Source: Phytoseiulus persimilis (lineage: Eukaryota > Arthropoda > Arachnida > Mesostigmata > Phytoseiidae). From it: a stretch of 64,000 nt of DNA. The DNA lies in contig CM075104.1 in assembly GCA_037576195.1 (NCBI GenBank), positions 27,854,211 through 27,918,210 of the forward strand, given 5' to 3'. Below are positions 1 to 11,640 of this stretch, piece by piece. Both the position numbers and the translations under genes were made by a program. The notes below the pieces were generated by a model. It searched no databases. It worked only from the letters and a program-made list of their open reading frames with translations, and was not told the origin of the DNA. Position 1 is the first letter of the stretch. Every line of letters begins with the position of its first letter.

Positions 1-424
1 CAAAGCGCCCCACACTCTAGGGGAGGCTCGCGTACCGGTTTATGCGTCGCCGCCTCGTATTGTAGCGTATGCTTCCTATTCTCGAGAACTGGAGGCAGAA
101 GCAGATTGTTATCTCGGCAAGCGTTGGATCTCATCCATCTGCAACTCCGGGAACATGGAAACTCATCGCGTTAGGCTGAAGAAACTCTACGTTGAAAGCT
201 TCATCATTTCTTCTGAGAAGTATTTCGCCGTTCCGACCGCTTCTTATTGAAGGTCGCTCAGAGCACTTTCTCTTTCCTCTCTGTTGGGTTGAATTGTGGT
301 TCAGTGCTTGCTGTACTTTAGTTCAGCTCCCGCACGGCGGCAAAAGCAAAGACCGGCAAGTGTGTCTTCGGTGAAACTGTGCTTGAGAACTGAGGTCGCG
401 GCTTATTTATTAAGCGGAGTGGAG
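1..424. other. 5' flank of CYP4, no gene recognised
   Basis: Sequence upstream of the P450 start codon. Short open frames are present but none resembles a known protein. It probably holds the promoter and 5' UTR of the CYP4 gene, but I see no clear TATA or initiator element to anchor a start site. Confidence 0.4.
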
Positions 425-3400
425 ATGCTGGCCATGATTCTGAGTTTTTTCAGTGATCTAAGTTTACTGCGAAAGGGCCTACTGGCTGGTGTCGTCGGGC
501 TACTCCTTCCGTACAGTTGTTTGATTGTGTACCGTTACTATGTGATATGGAAAATGTTGCGACCCATGCCTGGTCCATTCAGTCGCGGATTCATTGGATA
601 CATCCCGCCTGCCTACAACATCTTCTGCCTTGTTCTGCAGCATGCGTACTCGGAATTCCTGGAAACTTCGACAGGTGTGTTTCCCGTGGTGAACTATTCG
701 ATTTTTTAGCCGTACCCTGTGGTCGGCGAGGCCAGCGAGACCACGTCTCACTGACGACGGGAGATGAAATGGAAGAATCCGCTTCTAGATCCTCTAGAAC
801 CTATTGATCTTTGACTGAGCGTTCCAGTTCCCGAGATCGAGAATGCTCCTTTGTCGGGAATTGTGGTTTGTGTTGAGCGGAGGTTGTCACTGAACTAGCT
901 AGCATTGGGAATCCTGACCTGTACGTTCTGAACATCTACAGCACACCCCTCGATCGGCTAGCCATCGGAGTATTCATAAATATTCTCCTATTTCCTTGAG
1001 ATAGCTGTCGAATAACATCTATAGCTCGGGGCTGCACGACAAGTGTCTCAGAGTAATTTTAGAGAGTGTTTTTGATCAGCAGCCTTGTTTCATATTCGGG
1101 TTGATCAGGCTCATGGAAGAGGACGTTTTCTTCGAAAACGACTCATCCCTGATGACAGTTTGTGATCTGAATCAATCGGCTGAAGTGGCGATCAAGCATC
1201 ATCGGTTGATTTTCGCATCCGTCCACAAGCCTAGAGGAAACTAGCTGATGCTGAAGCTGGCGGATATTTCCCAGGCGAAACTAACTTGGTTGTGATAGCA
1301 ACCTCCCCCCCCTTTTGAGGGTTCGCTGCTGCCCGGGATGAACTTGAAACTCGTTTAGGGCTACACCTGGACGTAGCGCTTACACCAATCCTTGATGATC
1401 GCTGTCTTGACGCGTATATCATACATTTGCTCAACTGTGTGCTATAACGACAAATCCGATGGAGATGCAGAACCTCAGAAGTGCTCCCATGTGGCGTAGG
1501 CGCCTATGAGAATGATTCGTTAGTGATAATCTAGAGCACCGGTGGCCAACCTTCTCGACTCCGTTGCCCCTTTGCTACCAGCTTCGAACCTTAGAGTTCT
1601 CAAACGACGTTGGGAATATATCAGATACCCCTGGGTAGGAACAAGTCGAGTCTCAGTTGAATAGCAATCGATGAACGGCGTGCGGAATAACTTGCAACAA
1701 TCTGCGGCTCATCGTCGGCGGCTCAACGAGTTGAACTCCGCTCCAGATCTGCATTCTCAGCGAAGCGTGAACGCTGTGGTTACTGACCGCCAAAACGCTC
1801 GTTCCCTTCAGTGACATTTGCGAGCGGGATTACTTCAGCGACCGTACACAGAATCCACATAGAAGACCAACTCGGCCGGTCTTCTGATCGCGAGGAAAGA
1901 TTGTCTGTATGTGTTCTGTGAGATCCCCGCCACGACTGCAGGAAGTCCTTTCCCGATCCCCGGGGAGTACTGCACTTGAATCTCTGCGCGCTCCATTGCG
2001 TGCGAATTTCACCGCGCTTCGTCTAGTTTCCGAGGTGTCGCGCTCACTTGAATCACTTCTCGTCACATCAGGAACTTCCGGCATGAGCAGTCATTCTGTC
2101 AAGCCGTTCTTTCATGTGCGGAACTCGATTTATCAGGCAAATTTTACAGCGGATCAGAATACCTACGTATCGAGACTGGAACCCTAGAACCCCATAGGCG
2201 CGCTCCCTTTCTAGGCACTGGGCGGATCGATAGTGCACAGGATGGACGCCCTTGGTATTGGGAGAACTTTGGTGAACAATTGAAAAAATACACAGCACGG
2301 CCTATATTATGAGCTCTCTACCGATATCAAGCTTCCTTGGACCCTTCGTGAGGGTCGGGTACCAGTTACCCGAATCCGAATCACTCTCTCTCACCGCTAA
2401 TTCCTCGTGCGTTGAAGCTCCTTGTGCATGGCCATTCGCGCGTCGATAGAACTTCGGAAGTTCAACTCAACTTATACTACCTTCCCCTCGAGAATGACGT
2501 CACCCGAGAGTTCCAGTCTCCAATCTCGCTTGAAGTTTTCAATATTTCTTCTGGGACTCCGGAAGTCGTCCTTCACCGTGAAGTATCGTCCGCCCCGGGC
2601 ATCAGGTCGCGAGGGGTATCAGAATGCCTCTCCATGCCTATCACATTAGGGTTTCTGAGCTCTTTCAGGGAGATTTCACCCGGAATCCTCGGAGTGGGGG
2701 CGGAGTCCGATCGTTGCATCTGATTTTCCACCCTATTGACGAGCCAGCATTCAATTTTCGTCCTCCTTCCTGATCGAGAGGCAACGTTCAGCTCATTTTG
2801 TTTCTGCATCGGACCAGAGATCGAGCCAACGGAGTCGACAAACCTCGGTGACCTGTCTATCGAGCCCATCACGGATGAGTTCAACTTCGGGGAGTCAATA
2901 GAAGATTCGCAGCTCCAGAAGCGAAACAAATAACCCTCCAAAAAGAGGTAGTCCAGTTGCTCATATAATATTCTAGTTGCTCGCATTTGGGTCAGCTCGC
3001 GCAAGCTGTCTCCATTCCTCTGAAGATCTCCATTTCAGATGATCATATTTTATGTTTGAGGACATTCAAAAATACAATCAGTGCGCATCAAACGCATTCA
3101 TCTTCTCAGAACTCAAAAAAGAGGGGGGGCGGCATCATGAGGTCTCGCTACGTCTCTGGGTTCCACCCTTGTCGCGTCAGTGGACTGGATATCCCTTTAA
3201 GTCAGTTCCCATGCTTCTCCCAGGGATCCCTCGTGACTCTAGACTCCAGAGCGTGAAATTTTGGCGGTTAAGGGTAGTAATTTGGATTCGGGTGACTGGG
3301 ATTCGGGTAACTGGGACAGGACGTTCGTGAGGATATTTTGTCAGGCTTTCTTCTCAACGAGAGATGTCTTCCTCGAAGTGAAGAACTCGCGTTTCATGCA

Positions 3401-6400
3401 TGTCTCAATGAATGTTCATTGGCGGAGCGACAGGAGCGACCTGTTGCCGGGCTACAGAAGTGTGTTTGATCCTATGAAGATTCAGGATCATTTGCTGCCT
3501 CCCCGTTTCCCACGTAACTCGTGGTTCATTCGGTAATCTCGCAGTCATGTCCACAGCGACGCGCTCGCGTGCTGCCCGAAACTCCCTCGTGAAAGGAACG
3601 AGCAGGCCTTGGCGTTGTCTGTTCTGAGTAAGATGAATCTTCTCAGATCCGCTTCGATGAGCTAGAGTGAATCTCAACCGATGCATATGCTCGTGTAGCG
3701 GCGACGTTCTCTGTGCGGGTTTCGCGGCGTCCATCTCGGACCTCGCAAATGTGCCGTCCGGTTGCCACGGAACCCGCTTTCTCTCTCTCATATTCTGAAA
3801 TATCAGGGAGCTGTCTCGGAGCGTATCTCGCGTGGGTGATGATATTCCGAGAGTTTTTGGGACATGGGACTCACGACGCTTTCATGATTGAGGACCAGCA
3901 GCCTCGATCACAGTGCCACGAAAATAACATTGTAGGAGTTGGAAATGGTTCGCATTGGCAGATCTCCGAATCAGTGGCAAACCCAAGCCTCCTTAGTCTG
4001 GGTGGATTTCGTTTCCTCCGGGAGATTGGAGTCGAACGACCCGCAATTTCGGACCATAGAGGAAAAATGAGAGGTGAAAAAGGGCGGTGGAAGAGTGATG
4101 TGAGAAGATGTAGCCGGAGAAAATAGGATAATAGCTCATGTACGAAGATTGACACCCGAGCCAATGTTCCGCATAGAGGGGCTGAACTGTCAGGGAACGA
4201 GATAGGAGGACTCACCCTGAAAGAGACAGCTGATTTCATCGGGAGGGCGGATCGAAGAGACGGGGAGATTGGCTTATATGGAGCGGCTCCTTCGTCTGAG
4301 AGAGACGGATCGGAACAAGCAGCAGTTCCGCCGGAAGATCGGAAACGACTTATTTCTGAATTCTCAATGAAGCTCCAGGCAACAGGATGAAAGACGCCGT
4401 CGGTTAACTTGGATGGGAGGACCGACAGCTTCCTGAGGGCCGATATGACGAGCAGAAGGCAACGAGAAACTCAAGAATCTCGAACTATATTCGAGGCATG
4501 CCCAGGGAAGGAACTCCGAGGACAACCACTCGGTCCCGATGATACTTGAGGAGAAGCCTTCCATCATTTGAAGTAGCTTGTCTGAAAGATCGGATCGGCG
4601 ATCGCAGTGGTGGCAGGAGTCCTAAAGATGAACAGCGGCATTCGGCACTGACTAACCGAAACAGAGTTGAGATTCTCAATTGATTGCTCCTGGAAAACCG
4701 ACCGGTGGAGGGACGAATCGATCTTGAGAATTAAAACACCAACCGCATGCTGCGGGAGGGGAGAGATGGTCTGCAGCGCTCTCCAGAGACTGAGATTCTC
4801 TGATCAGGTGGAGGAGGAGCGAGGTGGAAGGCGACGAGTGAATCGTGGAGCGAGGCTGAGAAAATTTCGGTTTGCTTCGAACACCGTCAACGTTTTCTTT
4901 GAATCGAGGCAAAGCTTCTAAATGGAAATGAAGGAGGAATGATTTGCCAAAGAATAGTCCTTGTTGCTCATCTTGTTTTTTTGTGTTCACAGGTGTCTTC
5001 CAATTGCTGAACGGCTTGTGCGTCTGGTTCCGGAAAGAGAACGTCTTCAAGGTTTTCCTGGGATTCCAGCCGGCCATCATCGTCACCTCTCCGGAGGGGG
5101 TCGAATCCGTTCTGAGCCATTCCACCAACCTGAAAAAACCGATTCTGTATGCTTTGCTGAACTCTTGGTTGGGCACAGGACTTCTGACGAGGTGAGGAGA
5201 AGAGAATAGACGAAGAGAGACCGTAGTGATGCTCCCGAGATCGCAGTGTACCCACTGTGCTTGGCTCAACCCTATCCATGTGCGGAAGCCCATGGGAGCG
5301 ATCAGGAGGAATTTTCTCCCAAGCCGAACTACCTTAAAGTCCGGCTTATGAGGGACTTCTCGTGAAAGGAAGGTGGGGAGCGGAGAGGGCGTTCCGCCCC
5401 GGGCCTCAAGTGACGGTAGTGATTCTGGAACTCGAAGGAACACGATAACCACCATCGCTGAGCCTGCCTTTGTGAAACCACAAGATCGTAGGGTGAGGGT
5501 TTCTGTGATCTCAACTCCCTTGAAAATGCTCGGTTGAGTGTTTCAATCAGCGCGCGTCACAACAAGAGAGCCACCGACCATTCCATGAAAGATGCCAAGG
5601 CTTCGAATCGAACAGTCATAAGCCCGAAGCGTGGTCTAGCAAAGTAGAGTAGAGGAGCTCCGGAGCGTGTGTATCAATCGGACACACAGTGATTGTTTCC
5701 CGCTCAATGAAGCTTGTAACTTATGGCGCCGAGAGAGGGAATATTCTCAATGTAATCAGTCTTCTGCGTTGCCCGCGCCGAAAAATCCGCGACTGTGTCA
5801 ATATAGAAGAAGGACGGCCTGAATCTGCTACTCGTCAACAATTGCGCAAGCTCAAACCGCTCATGATCTACCGATCTCGGAATTTTAGAGCTTCCAAAAT
5901 ATCACCGAAGGGAAATCTCACCGGTGCTCTGGGCTCCATATATACAAGTTCACTATCTGATCAGTTCCGTATTCAATAAGTTCTCATTTGGTGAGTTTGT
6001 TATGCGCTAGACAGTTTCCCCGGAAGAAGAGTCAGCCGGGCAGCCTGGAGGGATTTTATCCGTAAACTCCTCTCGAGTGTTCTTGTAAACTCAAATCTCG
6101 TTTCGTTCGAACCGAGAGGAATGTTCACTTGTAACTTGTGGGAGTTTGACGAGCATTATTAGAATCCTCTCGATGAAAGTGCCCAGAGAAACACGACTAC
6201 GGCTCATTTGCTCCCTCGCAGCAGAGACAGCGATTGACCAGAAGAGGGTCGCCTATCGTTCGCGGACCTCGACCTCTCATTGAATTCCAGCTAGCCGGGA
6301 TCTCTTCCATGGAAGAGCGAGCTTCGATTCAGCTGAAGCTTGACCTCTGATGGTGCCGGAGTTGCGAAGAACACAATATGGAGCGTTGATAAAAATGGTT

Positions 6401-9400
6401 TATTCAGCACGGCATTCAGATATGCTCCGATCACATAAATGGCATTTATCACCACTTCACTCTCACCATCACTTCCCTGGGAACAACCAGCTCAAATAGT
6501 AAATATAGGAATATTCTTTTCCAGTTCAGGTAGCAAGTGGCGATCACGCCGGAAGATGCTCACACCGGCATTCCATTTCCGCATCCTCGAAGATTTCCTG
6601 CCAGTCATGAATGAGCAGGCCACAGTGTTCGTAGAATGTTTAGCGGAAAAAGAGGGCACGGATTTCGACGTCGTGCCCATGATCACAAAGTGTACACTGG
6701 ATATCATTTGTGGTAAGTTCAAGCTCATAGATGTCTCCTCGAACTCTTTCTCACCCGTTCTCTCTAATCACTCCTCGGTCTCGTGTCGAGAATCCCCGTG
6801 GCCATATGCTGCGTAGAATTTGGTTGTATTCTAACGCATCGATCCTCGAGACGCAGCCATCGTTTGGAATGACGCGAAGAAGCAATGAGACTAGGATGGG
6901 TCGGTTCGTTATCCTTTCGCGTTGCGTTCTGCTTTCGTTGAAACTCCCAGAGCATCTTTGGCGGAAGGAGGACTGCAGCTGTCGTAGAACATGCTCGGTA
7001 TATCTTTCCCGAAGTAGACTTTGTTGTTCGATGACAACGATTCGTATCGCTTCAGCTCTAGATATTCCGTTGTGAGCAGTAATTTGTTTCCTTCAGCTTC
7101 GCGCTCCTTCGCATAATGACCAGCGTCAGCTAGTGCTCTCTGTTTCGATAGGTACATCTCGTCTTCGATGAAACTCATCTTCTTGAGCGTCTCTTGTTCT
7201 GAAATCAAGGCGATGCACTCAACGGAGTCCAATGACCCGTATCGTTCAAACTCTCCGCAGAAGCGTGCTGGTCATGCGGTGACGTACCCGAAATCCGTTG
7301 TTCGTGCTGAATCTTCGCTACTTGAGCGTTCTTCTCAGCTTCGATGACCGCTTTCTTCCTCTCAGTCTCGGCATCCTTCTCGACAACTTTCTGTCGCTGA
7401 ACGGAGATAAGCAGCTTCGTTTTCTCGGCTTCCATTGCTTCGTAGTCTCTCCTGATAGTCTCCGGGATTTTCGGTTTAGTGACTCGGACTGCTTGGACGT
7501 ATAAGCCTGGAGCGAGCACCGTCAGATCGCGTTGCAAAGTCGTCTTGAGGTTTTCGTCGATCTGGAATCCAGTGCAATGATTACTCGACATGGAGATGCC
7601 CTCTTGTTGAGTTTCGCAGCCCCAGAACCCGCTTGACAATTCAAACGGATTCGAACCGAGAATTCACACTCACTTGGTCGAAGAGATCGATGTACACTTC
7701 CTGCAGATTATGTCTTGAGCAGAATTGATTGAGCTCGTGATGAACTTTGTTGAAGATCAGGGTCTTGTCGTAATCAGCTGTGTAATTCTTCACGATTTCG
7801 TAGACGCTTTCTCGAGCGAGGACATTCACAACTTCTATGCGATCAAAATAGATCATCACTCCGCCCGAAGTTCCACAAGGAACGTTCTTAACCTCATCAG
7901 TCTGCATGGTTATCTGTATCGACCGGAACGTTGTAATGAATGGTATCATGAGGTGGAACCCCGGATTCGACAAGCTTTTCAGGAGCGCTCCTCCCCTGGA
8001 AACGATGAGTTTAGACCACATGAGGCGTCAATATCGTTTTCCTTCCGCTCAGAGAACATATGAGTTCGTTTATTTCTCCATCGGTTTCCGGAGCGCATTA
8101 CAGGGCCGCTCGGAGCGATTCTCTCCAGCAAAGTGGGCGGGAATTCCACAGCATGGGAACGAATTTTCTTCTGCGAGCGTTGAAATTTGCAGCCATGTGA
8201 GCGCAGAGAACGATGGTGGATCGCTGCTGAAGACTGTGCGCGTGGGCCCTATCGTATTTTGTGGTTTTCCGAACTATATCGCGGTGGGGCATTATCACCG
8301 GGAGCCGCTTATTCCTTTGCACCATCAACGCTTCGTAGCCAAAAATATCTTCTCGACAAACTACTCCGGTCGCCGAACTCACCTGAAGTAGACACCCATG
8401 TGTCCTTCCTCAATTCGATGAAACGAAATACATAGCGTGCACAATAACGCGCCGAGGCTCAGCAGGAGAACTCGTGCGTCCACCGCCATTGATTTAACCT
8501 GCTCGGCGAAATGCTGTGTTAGAATCCAATGCTCCCAGTTGACCTCGAATTCCCTGACGGGGATCAACCACGACGCGTCGTTTGAGTCGAAATTTCCAGC
8601 GTGCCGCCGATCTATATTCAGAAGTTTCGAACGATCCCTAACGCCACTGTGAGCCCCGCTAGCAGCCGATGCTTGCGACGTTGATGAAAACGATGACGAC
8701 GAGGCTTACGGCGCACGGGCTTTTCCGCGTCCAGCGTCTTCGCTGTTCAGAGTTGTTTCCTATTTTTGTCCCGCGACTCAATTCCTTCCCAGAGATATCG
8801 GTCGGTCATCCCGAAGAGAAACTATCAGCGCGAACGGCACAGTTTGAATGATGAGCAGAATCCGCGCGCCATCATGTCTGCTCACGGCAGGCGGCACCCA
8901 TGCGAGAGCACAACAAACCAAAGCGCCAGGCTGCCAGCGAAGTTCGGATGGGGCAAGCGGGGCAGTCGCCGGTAGCACGAAATCGGGACAGAAACTCCGA
9001 CCGAGACGCGCTTTCTGGGCTCGGAGCGTGTAAATCAAGGAGGCTCCCGAATGCACACTCGGTCTGCTTCGCTCTGTACAGCGATGCGTGACCGAGGGTT
9101 GGCCGATGATCCGATTCTCGATATTCGCGATTCCACAACGACGATGGGACGTCGTGCTGGATACGTCAATGAACACGGGAGCAACACCAATCGCCACAGG
9201 CCGCACATTCTCTACCGTGAAGCTCTACGAGAACGTTCTTCTATTGAAACACTCCTTCAGCTTCCTCCGCCGCCACGATGGGATAGAGTGTACTGCGAAC
9301 AGCTCATCTAATTCCACGAGAAGCTTCCGGTTGACAGCAAACCCCTTACCGTCGCACCATCATTCCTCTGTACCTCGAGGGACATTTTCTGCAGCAGGGA

Positions 9401-11640
9401 CTACTGCGCCCAGCGGCCAACCTCTACCATGTTCTTTTCAATCGAAGCTCGGTTGGATTCCCGACAAAGAGAGAGAAAAAAATTCGGTGGAAGTAATGCT
9501 GTTGAATATCTCCGCATGGATGTCAATAGAATCGCAGAATGATTTAACGCTGGACTGTGTAAGATGTAGGGTCGTTCCTCATTCCATGCATATTAATTCT
9601 AGAAACCGCGATGGGAGTCAAAGTCGGTGCTCAAACGGGGACCGAATCGCAATACGTGAGAGACGTCTATGCAGTCGGCAAATACTTCTTGGAACGACTC
9701 GTCCGGCCTTGGCTGTATTTTGATTTCCTGTATTTGCTCACGCACGATGGGAGAGTATTCGATAGGCACGTTAGAGGCATCCACAGCTTCACTCAAAGGT
9801 ATGACGGGTCTCTGGTGATTTCGTAGATCGCCATTTCAAACGAATCATCCGATCTCATGAGGAGCTTCATTCGAAACACTCTTGTGTGGGAGCTCACAGC
9901 AGATCGGTATGTCATCTCACGGTTTCGCCTTCAATTCCAGCGTAATCAAAGAACGGAAGAAGCAAAAAATTGCCAACCAGGCACAAGGCCGATCCGATGA
10001 GAGGAAGCGGCTTGCGTTCCTCGATCTACTACTCGAAGAGCACCTTTCGAATCCAGCAGGCCTACCAGAACACGATATTCGAGAGGAGGTCGACACCTTC
10101 ATGTTCGAGGTTCAGTATTCGGAGAACTTCCCTACATCGATTTTAGCTGCGTTGGAAAATTTTTACAAGACATCTACGAGCGGAGATGCCCTAAAAACAC
10201 AATTCACGACTCAAAACCCGATGAGTTCTCCGCGGTGATAGGCTGGCCCCTATCGACGCCAGACCGGGTCCCGAATTTCGGCAACAAGGGTCTGACCAGC
10301 CAGAATTCTGCGATGCGATTTGAGAAGGAAGTCCGAAGAAACCGGCGAGGTAATTCGCTCTGAGAGCGAATCCCGACCGGGTCATTCTGGACACGCGCGC
10401 GAACTCGTCATCTCTCAGACGGCTCGAGGCGAGATCCGGGATTCTAACACGCCAGGGACAGGAACGGGTATAGCTAAAAGTCGCTCTTCTCCGTCTCTTT
10501 CAAGGGGCATGATACGACGGCGATGGCTCTTTCTTGGACGATTTTCCTGCTGGGTCATCACCCCGATATCCAGCGACGCTGCCAGGAGGAGCTGGACAAA
10601 GTATTCGGGTCCGACAGCAGACAGCCGAACATGGATGACCTCAGGAGCATGAAGTACTTGGAGTGTTGCATAAAGGAAGCCTTGAGGTTGTTCCCTTCAG
10701 TGCCCATCGTGGGCAGGGAAGTACATACAACATTCAAATTGAGTGAGTGCTTCTTTGAACCGTCTCTGCGAGTCGCATGAGAAACTTCCGTGGGCTATGC
10801 GAGAAATAACGGGGATAAGAGGGTCCTCGGAGTCGAATCTTCTCGAGAACGACTTTCGGAGCTGACCACTACTCGGGACTGAATCCGCTGGTCTCCTCGA
10901 ATCGAGGCAGCGTCGAGTCATCCGAAGATGCGGAGAACATATATGCTGTCGCTCGCTCTGGGAAATAATTGGGAAGTGCGATGTGTCGGCTTTAGTCAAG
11001 AGTGCCAGCGACATGAGATCACCACAAAGTCACTAAATGGCGCTAAAGGGGTACCAGATACGGCGGGGAGGGAGCTGTCGTGTGCCGGGAGTTTGACGGG
11101 AACTCGCGCTTCTGGTTCGCTTCACGCAACATGATTGCTCCAGAGGGATGAGTCGATACGGGATGGTCGGAGGAAATCGGAACTTTCGAATAAGTGAAAC
11201 TCTGATTTGCAGACGAGTACGACGTTCCGCGAGGCAGTGTAGTCTTGGTGTTCGCCTACAGACTGCACAGAGACGAGAAGAGCTTCCCGAAGCCCGAAGA
11301 ATTCATACCGGACCGCTTCTTCCCCGAAAATCTCAACGGGAGACACCCGTTCGCATATGTCCCTTTCTCAGCAGGACCTCGGAATTGCATTGGTGATTTT
11401 CACATCCCACAACTTCTCAATCCCAATTCCAACCGTTGCAGCGTTTTGACAGATACCATTTTCTGCTCTCTAGGCCAACGATTCGCTCTCATGGAAGAGA
11501 AGGTCATCCTGTCCAGCTTATTGAGGAAGTTCTCCGTAAAGTCTCTAGTCGGATTCGATACCCTGGAGTTATCGGCTGAGATGGTGCTGCGTTCCAGAAC
11601 GGGCTTACCTGTTTCGATCTCAAGAAGAACGCAATCCTGA
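425..11640 (+). CDS. Cytochrome P450, CYP4 family, eight exons
   Basis: Haem-thiolate monooxygenase of the CYP4 clan; family members oxidise fatty acids, hormones and xenobiotics at the ER membrane. Exons: 425-674, 4993-5191, 6525-6712, 9603-9798, 9941-10109, 10505-10742, 11213-11392, 11474-11640. All junctions are GT-AG and phases agree, giving 528 aa, a normal CYP4 length. The ATG at 425 starts a hydrophobic anchor (about residues 1-40) followed by the proline hinge PMPGP. The C-helix region reads [10 protein letters not shown]. The CYP4 I-helix signature EGHDTTAM spans exons 5-6 (about 334-341). The K-helix ExxR is EALR near 392-395. The haem loop [11 protein letters not shown] places the ligand Cys near 472. 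Intron 1 is 4.3 kb, and intron 3 is 2.9 kb and contains the antisense erlin gene. No lesion is visible, so the gene looks functional. Subfamily and substrate cannot be read from sequence. Confidence 0.95.
675..4992 (+). other. CYP4 intron 1, no recognised gene
   Basis: The 4.3-kb intron between the membrane-anchor exon and the second CYP4 exon (donor GTGTGT, acceptor TTCACAG). Its longest open frames, on either strand, show no recognisable domain. I see no repeat or RNA gene in it. Confidence 0.6.
6399..6404 (-). terminator. Possible erlin poly(A) signal
   Basis: TTTATT on + reads AATAAA on the minus strand, about 505 nt past the erlin stop. If used, the erlin 3' UTR would be antisense to CYP4 exon 3 (6525-6712). 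I noticed no closer consensus signal, but no transcript supports this one. Confidence 0.3.
6909..8489 (-). CDS. ERLIN: Erlin (ER lipid raft SPFH protein), nested in CYP4 intron
   Basis: Orthologue of ERLIN1/2, an ER membrane SPFH/prohibitin-domain scaffold. Known erlins oligomerise, bind cholesterol-rich ER membrane and recruit RNF170 to degrade activated IP3 receptors. Minus-strand exons: 8489-8383, 7995-7674, 7561-7288, 7198-6909, giving 330 aa (vertebrate erlins are about 340-350). The start MAVDAR is followed by a single N-terminal membrane segment (about 5-22) and the conserved [16 protein letters not shown]. The SPFH core contains [20 protein letters not shown] and [21 protein letters not shown] charged coiled region follows ([20 protein letters not shown]). 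The C-terminal assembly region ends in [12 protein letters not shown] plus a short divergent tail. The whole gene lies inside intron 3 of the CYP4 gene on the opposite strand. No frameshift or stop is seen. Confidence 0.95.

Noticed and set aside
7298-8391. Plus-strand frames across the erlin gene
   Set aside because: They are antisense shadows of the erlin exons.
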